A stretch of DNA of 64,000 bases from Saccopteryx bilineata (taxonomy: Eukaryota > Chordata > Mammalia > Chiroptera > Emballonuridae), in NCBI RefSeq assembly GCF_036850765.1, contig NC_089490.1, positions 243,672,562-243,736,561 on the forward strand, in the 5' to 3' direction. The stretch's first letter is position 1. Each line of letters begins with the position of its first letter. The position numbers and the translations under genes are program-made. Under the pieces are notes generated by a model, which did no database searches, was not told the DNA's origin, and was given only the letters and a program-made list of their open reading frames with translations. Below, in pieces: positions 12,155-24,155 of this stretch.

Positions 12155-12700
12155 GTGACCTGGCATGGCGGAAAGCACGGAGTTTGGAACCAGACACATC
12201 AGGATCAGAATCCTAGCTCTAATATTTCTCTAGTTGCAGGACCTTAAGCATATTACTTAAACTCTCTTGAGTTTCCTTATCCAGAAACTATGTTCTATCA
12301 CAGAGGTCGGGAACCTATGGCTCACGAGCCAGATGTGGCTCTTTTGATGGCTGCATCTGGCTGGCAGACAAATCTTTAATAAAAAATAATGTTAAAAATA
12401 TAAAACATTCTCATGTATTACAATCCACTCATTTCCTACCGCTCATGTTCATGGTTGCAGGTGGCTGGAGCCAATCACAGCTGTCCTCCAGGACCACACC
12501 AAATTTTTATTGGATAATGGAAAATTTTAATTTAATGTTGTGGTATGGCTCTCATGGAATTATGTTTTAAAATATGTGGCGTTCATGGCTCTCTCAGCCA
12601 AAAAGGTTCCCAACCTCTGCTCTATCATGCTCCCTTTATAGGGTTTCTGTGAACTTTCAAAGTAAGGTATATTCAGAACATAGAGTGGATACTCAAAAAA
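12155..12700 (+). repeat. MIR split by a hAT element
   Basis: The left part (to 12300) has the MIR order GGAACCAGACACATCAGGAT, GGACCTTAAGCATATTACTTA, TTTCCTTATCCAGAAACT. The right part (12628 on) continues with GGGTTTCTGTGAA and TTCAGAACATAGAGTGGATACTCAA. Removing the element at 12301-12619 and one duplication rejoins them. Confidence 0.6.
12301..12619. mobile_element. hAT-type non-autonomous element
   Basis: Terminal inverted repeats CAGAGGTCGGGAACC and GGTTCCCAACCTCTG (one mismatch) bound 319 bp with no transposase frame. Flanks TTCTATCA (12293-12300) and CTCTATCA (12620-12627) form an 8-bp target duplication with one mismatch, the length typical of hAT. Confidence 0.92.
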
Positions 12701-12764
12701 AAAAAAGTAGCAATAATAAAGGTGATGATGATTGATTCTAGAGAAAGAAATAGGGGTCCAGCAG

Positions 12765-13094
12765 TTTTTTTGTTTTGTTTTGTTTTGTTTTACAGAGACA
12801 GAGAGAGAGTCAGAGAGAGGGATAGATAGGGACAGACAGACAGAAACAGAGAGAGATGAGAAGCATCAATCATCAGTTTTTCGTTGAGGCACCTTAGTTG
12901 TTCATTGATTGCTTTCTCGTATGTGCCTTGACCGTGGGCCTTCAGCAAACCGAGTAGCCCCTTGCTCAAGCCAGTGACCTTGGGTCCAAGCTGCTGAGCT
13001 TTTTGCTCAAGCCAGATGAGCCCGCACTCAAGCTGGCGATCTTGGGGTCTCAAACCTGGGTTCTTCCACATCCCAGTCCAACGCTCTATCCACC
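12765..13094 (-). mobile_element. Family A SINE, head truncated (minus)
   Basis: The T-rich end at 12765-12790 is the SINE tail. The body reads as in other family A copies up to CTCTATCCAC at 13085-13094. The last ~20 nt of the tRNA-like head are missing. No clean duplication was seen. Confidence 0.85.
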
Positions 13095-14499
13095 CAACAG
13101 TTCTTGAAGGCTTTATTCTACCAGGCCTGCCTCTCCAAGACAGACAGACGGACAGACAGAGAGGGTGGGGGAGGAGAAAGAATATGAGATGAAGAACTGA
13201 GAGATTCCCTGGACTGCATATCACCTACAGGTTTGCCACATGGGGCTGTGCAGGTTGGGCTCTGCATTCCCACCAGACACCAGTTTTTGGGGCGCTGACT
13301 CTGAGGCGTCCTGGCGGTAGTGACGAGTAACACCTATGTGCTGCTGCTGGGCCCTCCCAGCCCACCCAAGCCAGCTGTTAGATTTTCAAGAATCTTGCAA
13401 AGCAGCCATTATAAAAGTTAACATGTAAGTTTACAGTCAAAAGTCATCACTTTCTAGGTATTTACTATATCTTGTATCATCTGTGTTCATGAGATTATTT
13501 ACCTCTGGTACTGACACCTTGGAAACACTGCACCATCTCAACTCAACTCTGTGGTCAATGACATCACATCGGTAACTTAAAGTTGGCCACGGTGTGAGCA
13601 TTCACACCACAGAAGTTGGCACCCACGACCAATTAGGGGATTTGAAAATGCTTTACCAGTGCTGCACTGAGTGCAGACAGGGTTCAGACAAGCGACCAGG
13701 AAGAAAAAGTACTGCAGCCTTCTGCAGCCCAGGACGCGATGGTTACATTAGACCAGAAGCTGACACTAGCAAAGAAAAGAAACAGGCCGTGGAAACAGCA
13801 AGCTGTAGGGTGCCCTGCCCTCCCCCTCCCGCTCTGCACTTACTGAGCTCCCTGAACCCCCACATTGACAAGCCCACAGCCACCGCTGTGTGTAGCAGCG
13901 GCTGAGGGACCACGGGGGCACTGTGACTGCAGCCTTGAGCCACGGGCAGTGTTTGGACCGTAGTGCACAAGTGAAGGCTGCAGCTGTGCCTCGCGGCTGG
14001 TGGTCTGGGAAGGCTCATCTCTCAGCCTTGACCCCTGGTTGTACTTGCTTCATCCCTCTCACTCCTCTGATACAATGGGAACAGGAGACAGACAGACCAT
14101 CCGCTACCGGACAGTAAACTCAACTTTGGGGGGACAAAGTCCAACTTGCCTTTCACTTTAATGAAAGACAATAACCCAACACTATACAATAACACCCGAT
14201 GCCATTATAGCACACAACATAACACTAGACTGCCCCATCGGCCGTGACAGAGAGTGGCTCAGATGAGCCCTAATGGGGAATTTGCTGTCACCATTACTGT
14301 TAGAACCTCAGTGGTCGCCGAATATCTGAGGAACATTAGCTGGCATGTCTTCCCTAGAACAGAAGTTCCCTCTTATCCCTTGAAGTGTGTTAGCAGATTT
14401 GGTGACCTATCCAATCCGCTTTTCCCCAAATCGCCAAACTCTGTGATCCTTCCCTCTCTCTGTTTGGGTGCGTCTCTGTCCGGCCCTGAGGTTGCTCTC

Positions 14500-14735
14500 T
14501 GCAGATCAGCAGAGCGGGTAAGAACTGCGGGCTGAGGTCACACAGTGCAGTTGAATCCTGCTGTCACTCATAGCTGTACAACTTTGTGCCACAATTTTCT
14601 CCTCTGTGAAGTGGGAATGGTGACAGCTACTGCACGTGATTATTGTGAGGATTAAATGTTAGACATATTATGTACTGAGTTAAATCACTCAGAACCTCTG
14701 TGAGGGACATTAGGGTTCAAAATGTGTCTGTTATA
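14500..14735 (+). repeat. MIR
   Basis: TTGAATCCTGCTGTCACTCA, ACAATTTTCTCCTCTGTGAA, GTGGGAATGGTGAC and TTATTGTGAGGATTAAATG match the MIR core in order. Confidence 0.8.
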
Positions 14736-15794
14736 ATTATTCTTTAGTTATTTCCATGTGAAGATACAGCACTCCACCCCTTCTTCATAGTCCCTCCTTA
14801 TTTAGAAATCTCTTTGTTTGAATATGACAAGTTAACCACTAAAAAAAGAAAAAAAAGTTACCAATTTCTTTTCCTAATGTCTTACATAAATTTAAAGCTA
14901 TTATCATCTACCCTTCTAGCCTGAATTTGCAATTTTTAAGCGAAACATAAGGTTGTAAATGGAGTGACACTGACCTTAAGATTTCCATCTTGTAGGCATT
15001 TTATCTGACATGCCCCTATTTAAACCAGTTTTCCAATAAACTCTTTCCTGCTCACAAAAAAGACTGTTCACGTGTGAAAACTACTAAAAAATGACACCTT
15101 AGGGTGTCACTCTGTGCACAAAGCCTTGTGATGAGCAGGCCGTTCCCAGAGGTGGCCAGCTATGGAGGTCAGCATCTCCCCCTTACTTCCTTTCCTGTGC
15201 CCTGCCCCACCCTTGCTCTGCCCCACCCCTTGCCTTTCTCTCTCCTACTTGGAACCCTGGGTTTGTCACTGAGGACATTTTGTGTTTAGCATCCATCTGT
15301 CTAGTTTTTTTTTTTGTATTTTTTGTTTTGTTTGTTTTAATGAAAGTAAAAATGGAAATAAAGACATCTACAAAACATCATAATGCATTTACACTCTCCT
15401 CCCTACCAAGATCTTTATCAAATCATGAACCTGAAGCAAGGTTAGCAAGCCTTGAATTGCAAATGCTGAGAAAGGAATGCAGAAACACAGAGGGAAGGGC
15501 TGATTACTAAAGGTCTTGGCACACCCAGCCACTGAGAGCTTTCTTAACTAAAGACAAGGAGGCTGCAAGGGAGAAGAGACAAGTGTGGGAACTGGGTGTA
15601 CTAGTGATTTAACCAGGCAACTTGTCCAGGGGTTAGAAAGGGGGAGGGGCCTCAGCGTTGGCCTGCCCCAGTTCACCTACAAACTCCCTGCCTGCTTGTC
15701 CTGTAACCACAGTCACTTAACATTCTCAAAGCCTCAGTGCCCTCATCTGTCAAATGATATCCATGGGTTGTTGCCACAGCTACACGCCATGATC

Positions 15795-15985
15795 ACTGTG
15801 TAGTTCCAAGCACTGACTTTGGAGCCTGTCTTGGTTCAAATCTTGGCTCCATGGCAGACTCACCAGCTGTGGGATTTTGGAAAAATGCTTGAACTCTGTG
15901 CCTCAGATTCTTATCTGTAAAAAAGGGTTAATAACACCACCTAAGGACAGGATAATATATGGGATCAGTCAGAGCATGTTTAGCA
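15795..15985 (+). repeat. MIR
   Basis: GACTTTGGAGCCTGTCTTGG, CAGCTGTGGGATTTTGG and CTCAGATTCTTATCTG follow the MIR order. 15650-15780 may hold a second, weaker fragment. Confidence 0.8.
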
Positions 15986-16377
15986 TCTAGTATGTATTAG
16001 ATGTTATTCTGCCTTTAGGTGTAGCTGCTTCTGCCTTGATTTTGTAAAGTACCCAGCATTACACTTGACACAGTCAACACTCAGTTATTACTCTCAGTTA
16101 TTAAGGTGCTTAGTAGTTAGCTCTCATAAAAGTAAAACTGCTCTTTATAGGAAATTATACAGATCGAAAAGGGGAAAGAGAAGTTGATCATTTTGAGCCA
16201 ACTACAATAAACTTCTGATTTTTTTCTCAGGGTTTGGCTCTGCATAATTTTGATTTGTATGTGCATGCATTTTGTAGACTGCCTTGTTCTAACAGAAGCA
16301 TTTCCCCATGTGATTATAAACTCTTCGTGTCATTTTTTTTCTATCTTTTTTCATTTTTTCCTGTTTTTTTTTACTTA

Positions 16378-16560
16378 GAAATTAAATTCAATTGGTTAAA
16401 ATTGGTCAGTAAGAATACATAGGTTTCAGGTAAAGCTTTCGTATCGTTTGGACTGTTGATTGTGTTGTGTACCCATCACCTGAAGTCAAATCATTTTCTG
16501 TCACCGAATACTTGTCCCTTTTAGTACCCTCCTCCTGTGGTAACTACTAATATGATGTAA
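16378..16560 (-). repeat. L1 3' UTR fragment (antisense)
   Basis: ATACATAGGTTTCAGGT, TGTACCCATCACCTGAAGTC and CCTCCTGTGGTAACTACTA are the reverse complement of the L1 3' UTR type also seen at 38160-38304, 53018 and 54285. Confidence 0.65.
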
Positions 16561-16859
16561 ACATTATTTTAATAATTTTAATGATAGGCCATTGATTACA
16601 CATTTGTTACTATAATTGACCTGCCTAGAAATACGAGTACTAGGTCATAGTAGGATATATTTAAAAGTCCTCATTGAATGCCCAATTACTTTCCAAAAGC
16701 ATTATGTCAAGTAAAACTATAATCAAAATGTATAAAAACACAGTCTTTATAGAACTGGATTTTATCATTGTAAAACACTCGTTTCAGTTTGTAGATAGGC
16801 AGTGACCCTCAGGGCTGCAGTAATTGTACTTCTTTAATATTCATGTGTTTTGAATATTT

Positions 16860-17570
16860 CCTTGTGTGTGTGTTTTTAAACTTTATCTATTTCAGTGACT
16901 TGTCTGTTCTGCCCTTTGTCCATTTTTCTCTCTAAACCATAAAATGTTTCTGTTGTATTTTGTATGAGTTCTTTATATATTAAATGATACCAATCTTGTT
17001 TCTGTCTATAAATATTTGTTCCTAGCCTATATTTTATCTTTGATTGTTTTGACAGCAAGAAATTTTAAAATGTATATATTTGTTGTATAATCTGTTTATT
17101 TTGTGTATGACTTGCTCTATTAAGAAAACTTAAATATGCAGGGGTGATTGGGGTGAAAAGGTGGCGGTCTTACTGGTTTTTGGCTACAGATGTATTTTTC
17201 TAGGAAACAAATACAGTCCTCTGCTCTACCAGCTGAGCTATCAAAGGGACCAGATGTAGTGTTTTAATTTTTTAATCCATCTGGGGTTAAAGTTATGTTG
17301 GTGTAAAGTATGAATTAAGGCTTGAAATTGATTTTCTCTTCTAATTTGCTAACCAACTGTTCTAATGTCATCTGTTGAATAATTCTTCCATTGAACCAAG
17401 ATACCTTTCTTATCATAAATTATGTTTTCGTACATTGTGGGGTTATCTGTTTTCTTCCATTGATCTGCCTATTCATTTCTGTGCCAATACCATGGCGTTT
17501 TAATTATAGTTGAAGGGTATTTTAAGTCCACTATTTCAAGTGAGAGACCAGCAGAGCTAGAACAATTATG
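16860..17570 (-). repeat. Old L1 fragment (antisense)
   Basis: TTGTCCATTTTTCTCTCTAA, GAGTTCTTTATATATTAAAT, AATCCATCTGGGGTTA, CATTGATCTGCCTATTCATT and TGCCAATACCATGGC are characteristic of reverse-orientation L1 ORF2/3' sequence. It is interrupted by the tRNA-derived insert at 17195-17250. Confidence 0.7.
17195..17250 (-). pseudogene. tRNA-Tyr 5' half retrocopy
   Basis: The minus strand from 17247 to 17212 reads CCTTTGATAGCTCAGCTGG, then TAGAGCAGAGGACTGTA. By memory this is 34 of 36 identical to mammalian tRNA-Tyr(GTA), ending exactly at anticodon base 36. Seventeen unrelated bases ending in GAAAAA follow. Direct repeats CAGATGTA at 17187-17194 and 17251-17258 flank it, with three extra bases at the 5' end. 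It lacks the 3' half and cannot be a working tRNA. Confidence 0.75.
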
Positions 17571-17839
17571 TTAATGTGAGGACATGGAAAATAGATACTT
17601 GCACATGCCTAATAGTTTTGTTCTCCTTGCCCATTGTTAGGCCCTGAGCATGTCCAGAGTGATTGGTATTTGTTGAAAGGAATTACTCAGTGATGTAGAT
17701 GTGAGCCTAAACAGCCTCCTAGGACAGGGCTCCCCTGGACCACTGTCGTTTGCCTCTGACTCTGCTGTATCTGTTCCAGATGAATCCCCCCCACACACAC
17801 CCCAGCACAGAATAGCATCTTTTTTCACATCTTGATGGG

Positions 17840-18150
17840 ATGCTAATGTTCATCTATAATGTTTACATCTTGAGCTCAGGTGAAGCGATGTGACTAGCTC
17901 TGGTCAATGAAGGTGAGTGGTAATGACTTGTGTCACTACTGAGAAGAAGCTTGAAGAACCAGCATATGGTTCACCAGGCTCCAGATAGAGGCTGTTCCCA
18001 TTAGCCTAGGCCCCACAGTGGGGACAGCATGGAGGCGAGTTGCAGCCTCAGCAGTTTTGTAGAACGAATGATCAATTAGTCTTCATTGTGTGAGCCACTG
18101 TGTTTGGGGGCCATTTATTACAGCAGCATGACCCAGCCTGTCCTGACCGA
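17840..18150. repeat. Ancient LTR-like repeat, family uncertain
   Basis: GTGTGAGCCACTGTGTTTGG, TTATTACAGCAGCATGACCC and CCTGTCCTGACCGATGG recall the end of an old mammalian LTR-class repeat. The borders are approximate. Confidence 0.35.
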
Positions 18151-18739
18151 TGGCAAATGTCAAAATATTTCACAATCGGTGTGACATGAGCACTGACTGA
18201 TCAATGTGAACAGCAGCCAGGACACCATGGAGGTGCAGCCAGCACAACTGTTAGCCTTGTCCTTCAGTCAAGCCTTAGCATCCCAGCTCTTTAAGGAGAC
18301 TTTGCATATCTCAGATCTCATTTACTGGGCATCGATTTTCTAACTCAGATTTTATGGTCCTGTCTTTTCTATGACCAATGACATGCTTTTCTGTGCTGGA
18401 CAGAGACAACTTCGTATTTTATTGTTTCAGCTATGTTTATCTTCTCTCCTCATTGGGATCATAAGTCCTGATAGGCATGGTCAACGTTTATGCAACTCCT
18501 TCACAGACTGCAATGACATATTGGACCTCCCCTCATTCATTCACCGACATGTAGTACATGCACTTCATATTTTCAAAGCCTATGTGTGAGATGCTCCTTT
18601 ATACTTTGTTAATTAACCGTAAGACCATATTGATTCTAACTGAACAGATCTGCACAGATGATCTAGCGCTGGAAACAATAGGGGGAAGAGGAATATTGCC
18701 ATCCTTTTAAAGAGAGGGGGGCATAAGCCCTAATGATGA

Positions 18740-18915
18740 CAAGGCTTGGTCTCTGGCGTCCAACCGCCCCATTCCTACTCCCACTTATGAGGTGTGTGAT
18801 TGTGGCAACTTATTTTCCTTCTCTCAGCCTCAGTTTCCTCTTTTGTAAAAGTCATCATAAAGATTAGATGAGATAATATGTGTAAAGCACTTAAGCACAG
18901 AAATGATTAAATCAG
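18740..18915 (+). repeat. MIR
   Basis: CTCAGCCTCAGTTTCCTC, GTAAAAGTCATCATAAAG and ATGTGTAAAGCACTTAAGCAC are MIR core and 3' signatures. Confidence 0.8.
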
Positions 18916-19049
18916 TTATTTTTATTTGCCTTTATTACTAGGTTATCCCAGTAGTCTTTTGAGGTTCCCTTGTTCCTGGTTGGCTGGTTATTTTTGGCAC
19001 TAAGTTCCCTGTGTTACTCCTCAAGGATCTTGAGTTGTCCTCAGTTCCT

Positions 19050-19225
19050 GGTCTGTCTCCATCACCATAGGAATAGCTACCTAACCTCTCTCTCAGAATT
19101 CTCATCCCTAAAACAGGACAATATTAGTGCCTACCTCACAGAGTTGTAATGGGAATGGGTGAGTTAATACACCCAAAGTCTCTGAAACTGTACTTGACAT
19201 ACAATAGGCAGTAATTTTCAACTGT
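19050..19225 (+). repeat. MIR
   Basis: CTACCTAACCTCTCTC, GAATTCTCATCCCTAAAACA, CCTACCTCACAGAGTTGTAA and CTTGACATACAATAGGCAGT follow the MIR order. Confidence 0.75.
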
Positions 19226-20759
19226 GTTATTCTCCATTTCCACATTCTATTTGGCATTGTTTACTGAATATTAGGCTTTCATCCTCCCCTTTTTACAGAC
19301 TCAATTCCATTACGTTCTTCTGCTTCCAAAAGCCCATGTTCCCACAACGTGCCCCTCACTACCCCCGAGCCGTCTTGAGGCATAGGTCTAATTTAGCTGT
19401 TCCCACGATGTCTCTTCTGGGAAATAACTTTGTAAACTCAGTTTGCCCCCAACCCTAAATCTGGGGAAATAAAATTTCCCCATTTTCTTATGTTACTGTT
19501 TAAGATGCTACTAAAAAAGGGTAGAGGGCAAGGAAAGACTTGCTATCTTGGCCCAAGAGCAGAATAAAAGGATATGCGGTTGATATTTTGGCAACAACTA
19601 CTGTCCCATGTAGCAAATCTGTCTGTTCCCATCAACATTCCCTGGTTCTTCCAACACATGGTCCTGCAAGTGACTGCAAACATCCATTTTGGGTGGAATT
19701 TCTATCCCTGGGGTAAAATCCTGGCTACTCCTATTTTCTCTGATCTTGAACATTTTAATAATTCTCTTTCCTCTGGTTTTCATTTAAAATAGGTATGATG
19801 ACACCCACTTTATAGAGCTGGTGAAGGAATTAAAAAGAGTAACTTACATGATGTTGGGCCAGTTGTGTGCAGTCAAGAGCTGCAGAAATTGGGACTCCAG
19901 CCAGGGATCACCTTGTTAATCCATGAGTGACTGATCATACAGCTGCCTGGGGGTGGGAAGTCCATCCTCTCTCTAAGCCTTGTGCCCGGCCTGGGGTCTG
20001 TGTCTGCCAGAAAGAGGAATCTCTTTCCTATTTGCCTAAACAAGCCTTATGGTCTTGGGGGTGATGGAATGGACTCTCTCTGTCAAATGCTCAAGATTGT
20101 CAGGCTTTGAGATGATGGTCAATAACTTACAGTTGTTATCATCCTTAGCAAATTCCATATGCTGAAACCATGAACCTACTGTTTTTAAAGTTTCCAGCAT
20201 TTTGGGGAAAAGGGAAATGGTTGGTTTAGTTTCCATTTTTAAATGACTGTTAATCTCTGTTCCCAGAAGGATAAGAGATGTTAAGTATTTTCTGGTTACA
20301 AACAAGGTTAGGCAGCTCATTGATCATGAATCTTCATGTTCTACTAACCCAATGGCTCTGCCAAGAAGGAGCCAGAGGTGAAGGTTTGGCAAAATGCTTC
20401 TTGCTGCTGTCCTGGAAATTGTAGAGGCCAGATTCCAGCCAGCACAAGGGAAGACAGAAGCTGCTTCCTAAGACAGGTGTAGCTCCCACACCAGATGTGC
20501 TATCGTATGGTCCGGGGCCAGTGTTGGCAGGAGGAAGCAAGAGAAACTCGACCCTGAGACTACAAGAAAGAGCTAGAGGTGGTCTCACCGATGAGTTACT
20601 GTGGCTGCCCATCACTGCAAGTGGGCAGTGAAGGATGCTACTGGCTTTCTGTTGCTAGTTTTCAGGCTTGGGACAACTGAGCTTGAGGAGACAGCTTTGC
20701 CCAGTGACAAGAGCTCTGACTGAGAGAACGGAGTCTCTGCTGGGATTACGGTGAAAAAA

Positions 20760-21145
20760 CAAAAAGACCCACAGCTTTTCTTTTGTATTTTATTTGGGGA
20801 TTAATTTTAGATTTATAGAAGAGTTGTGGCAATAATATAGAGTTTCCATAACTCAGTTTTCCATAAAGTTAACATCTTACATTGCCATGGGACATTTATC
20901 AAAACCAGCATTGGTGCACGCTATTAACTAAAGGACAGTGTTTTTTTTCAAATATCATCGGTTTCTATTCCAATATCTAATCCACAGTGGTGCATTGCAT
21001 TTTCTTGTCATATTTTCTTAGTCTCACTCAGTCCGTGGCAAAGTCTCTGTTTTTCTTTGTCTTTCATGTCCTTGACACTTTTGAACAGTATTGGTTAATT
21101 ATTTTGTAGAGTGTCATTCATTTTGAGTTTGTGTAATATTTTCTA
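20760..21145 (-). repeat. Old LINE-derived 3' region (antisense)
   Basis: CAGTGGTGCATTGCATTTTC, TCTTAGTCTC, GACACTTTTGAACAGTATTGG and TTTTGTAGAGTGTCATTC recall a widespread L1M-type 3' sequence. The family is named from memory only. Confidence 0.45.
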
Positions 21146-21341
21146 GTGAGGATGAGGTCACCAAGGACTAGGAAACAGGCTCAAGACTCTGGGCAGGAAT
21201 CTGGGTCTTGGGTGCTCAGGGAGTGGTCTATAGTTGGGGATTCCTGGACTCTCAGCAGGCCATGTCCTTTGGGCCTGGGCTGCCACACTCCAGCCTTGGG
21301 GAGTGGTTGGGCTGAAGTGCTCGGGTACATCCCACAATTAT

Positions 21342-21590
21342 ACTCTGGAGAGATGAGTTACTCTCTGGGATTGTACTCCAGAGTGGTGGGTGACTCTCTA
21401 GAACTATACTCCGGAGTGGTGGATCACATTCTGGGATTATACTCCAGAGTGGTAGGTTACTCTCTGGGATCGTACTCCAGAGTGGTGGGTGACTCTGCTG
21501 TTATGCTCCGGAGTGGTGGGTGACTCTGCGATTATACTCCCAAGTGGTGGGTGACTCTCTAGAATTATACTCTAGAGTGGTAGGTTACTG
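21342..21590 (+). repeat. 33-bp minisatellite, eight units
   Basis: Unit starts (ACTCC/ACTCT/GCTCC) fall at 21342, 21375, 21408, 21441, 21474, 21505, 21536 and 21569, i.e. spacing 33,33,33,33,31,31,33. The consensus is about ACTCCAGAGTGGTGGGTGAC, then TCTCTGGGATTAT. Because 33 is a multiple of 3, a frame reading an 11-residue (Leu-Gly-Leu-Tyr-Ser-x-Val-Val) repeat stays open over the first part. The two 31-bp units break it, so I do not call a gene. Confidence 0.95.
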
Positions 21591-23499
21591 GAAAGGGCGG
21601 TGGATTTCAAAGGGAAGCACGACTGTGAGCACTACCCTCTGTCCCCCCAAAAGAAGCTTGCAGGGCTCTGGGAAACAGTTCACACTGCTCCTCAGTGTCT
21701 GACAATCTCTTAAATCCCTGGGTAACTAGAACAAACGTTGGTCTGCGTCTTAAACTCACATTTTTACTGCTGCCTTGAAGGCGTCACCTTGAAATTGGCC
21801 CGAGCAGCAGATTTGTGGTTACATATTCATAGTACTGCTTTAGTAATAATAGTTGGAGCAAGCTTCAAAAAGATGGAAATAAGTTTTTTTTCCTATACAG
21901 AATTTCCTGATTATTTTTTAGTTAGTCTGGGCACTTTCCAATGCATCAGTGAATATAACTTGGTTCATCCTGTGAAAATCAAATAACTAAAAAGCTAGCA
22001 ATGTATTTCTGTCACAGATGATAGTTTTATTTGCATTTTAAAGTGTTTTTATGAGTTGGATCACAAAACTAATTGAATCAGATGAATTTTGCTCAGGAAG
22101 TTGAAGTATTTTATGATATAAAATTACCATAAGAAATTGACCTAATTATTCATAAGTTTCTGGTACAAAATCCTAATACAGTTTGAAAGCCCTCCAAAGA
22201 CAAAAGCCCAGGATACAGCTCCCTCATGGCAAAGGAACACAGTTTTTATTTATTTATCTCTTAAGAAGTATAGCTTTTAGCTTGCAAGAACACAGCTTCA
22301 GGATATATTGTGTAAATGCATTATCCTGGTTTTAAAGCTATAATTCTTCAATACTAGTTTTCTATTGTGCAACATACTACTCTGTTATTGAAACCATTGT
22401 TGGTTAAATATGGGTGTTATTTCTGCATTTATCTGTTTAAATCTTGCTCAGTTCACATGTAAGTGACCTGCTACTTTGATTTTTTTTTTTAATTGAGCAC
22501 TGGTATGTTTTTATATCATAAGAGATAAACTCCCAGGAAACCTCAGTGTTACAAACATTATCAAAACTTCTTGCTTCATTCAGAGTTTATGGAAAATGCA
22601 GCTGGGGCTTCACTTGTCCAAAGGTTAGACTTTCTCCTGGTGACTCAGAAATTGTAGAGAGGTGAGAAAAGTTAGTTTCACTCTTATCTTTCACTTTGGT
22701 AGCTGAAAAAGATTTAGGGAAATACTTTCATTGGCTCATCCAATTCAGGAACACCTACAGATGTCTCCTTGTCCCCTCAGCTGATATCAGACCATGTTGT
22801 CAAGACTTCCCCCACGGGTTTCTCTGGCTTTCCCGTCCGGGGTTGGGGGCACTTGACGGCTTACCCCAGCCTTTTAGCTTACCTTGCTCTGAAACTAGGG
22901 CAGTAAGGGTATGATCTGTGTACACACAGTGTGCTTGCTGTGCAAATAGCTTCAGATGCCCCGGCTGGAGACCAGCCTACCCTCAAGGATACTTCAAACA
23001 AACACACCAGGGAAAAAAAATGTCGTGATTGTTATGCAAATATACCTTAAGACCCGTTCCCTGGTGCTCCCTTCCAACCAAAAGGCCATTCTTTCCTACA
23101 CTCCTCCTACTCACACATTTTAAAGCCACCAGTTCCCTGGCCCCCAACAACCTTGGTGTTCTATTCAGCTGCTCTGCAGAAAAAAAAAGTTTCATTTAGT
23201 TTACTAATACATTTCTCCAGAGGAGGGTGCAGGTTGTAGTAGCTGCAGGAAGGAAACTGTGTCTCTTAGGTCCCAGAAGGGCCAGAGAAAGCAGTGAGGA
23301 AGTCTTGACCAGTGGAAAATAAGTTCCACTGCACGCACAGCTCTGAGCAACGGCAGTGCTGCTCCCTGCACTGGGTTGAAGAGGATTCTGAGGCCCCGTA
23401 AAGACGGGAGGATGGATATGCCATGAGACCTATTTGAAGGGGGGATTGACTGCCAGATTTCTGGAAGTCAGGGTGGGTGGTGATGCTATCTACCAGGAC

Positions 23500-23640
23500 A
23501 GGGATTACTGGAGAGGCTCAGGTTGAAAAGAAAGATGAACTCAGCTTTGATATGTTGACTTTGAGAGGCCCAGGTGACATCTGGGTCCACTTGGCAGTTG
23601 GGTACATAGGCCTGCCCCTCTGAAAGAGAAGGTTGGGCTG
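23500..23640 (-). repeat. L2-like fragment (antisense)
   Basis: GATATGTTGACTTTGAGAGG, CATCTGGGTCCACTTGGCAG and TTGGGTACAT resemble reverse-orientation L2. Confidence 0.4.
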
Positions 23641-23834
23641 GGGAAATAGATCAGGGAACCACCAGCATCAATGTGGGAACAATTGGCAAGGATGAGAGCA
23701 CCCAGGAAGAGGCCACGGTGGCAGCTGAGGAGAGGAGGCTGGGCGGGACCACCAAGGACTCCAGTGTTAAGGAGTGGAAGGAGGAAGGCTGTCTCTACCT
23801 TGTTTCTCACCGTCTCTGCCTTTTGTTCCATTGA

Positions 23835-24155
23835 TAGGATCTTCCATCAGTGCACAAGGGTTCTCTATTCTCCACACTTGTCAGCACTAGTCAGCACTGG
23901 TCTTTTTGATGACAGCCATTCTGACAGGTGTGAGGCGATATCCTATTGTGGTTTTGATTTGCATTTCTTGACAGTTGAGCACCTTTTTCTTGTGCCTGTT
24001 GGCTATTTGTATGTCTTCTTTGGAAAAATGTCTGTTCAGCTCCTTTGTCCATTTTTAAGTTGGATTATTTGTATTTTGCTGTTGAGTTGTTTTACATTTT
24101 GGGTATTAACCTCTTATCAGATATATGGCTTAAAAATATTTCTCCAACTTTATTT
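23835..24155 (-). repeat. L1 ORF2 fragment (antisense)
   Basis: GACAGCCATTCTGACAGGTG, GTGGTTTTGATTTGCATTTC, CTCCTTTGTCCATTTTTAAG and GGGTATTAACCTCTTATCAG are standard reverse-complement L1 ORF2 text. The 163-residue plus-strand frame over it is a shadow. Confidence 0.85.

Noticed and set aside
21342..21590. CRISPR-like array
   Set aside because: The units are directly adjacent with no unique spacers, and the genome is mammalian.
21146..21702. Frames with an 11-residue repeat
   Set aside because: Explained by a 33-bp minisatellite. The two 31-bp units shift the frame, and there are no splice or family signals.
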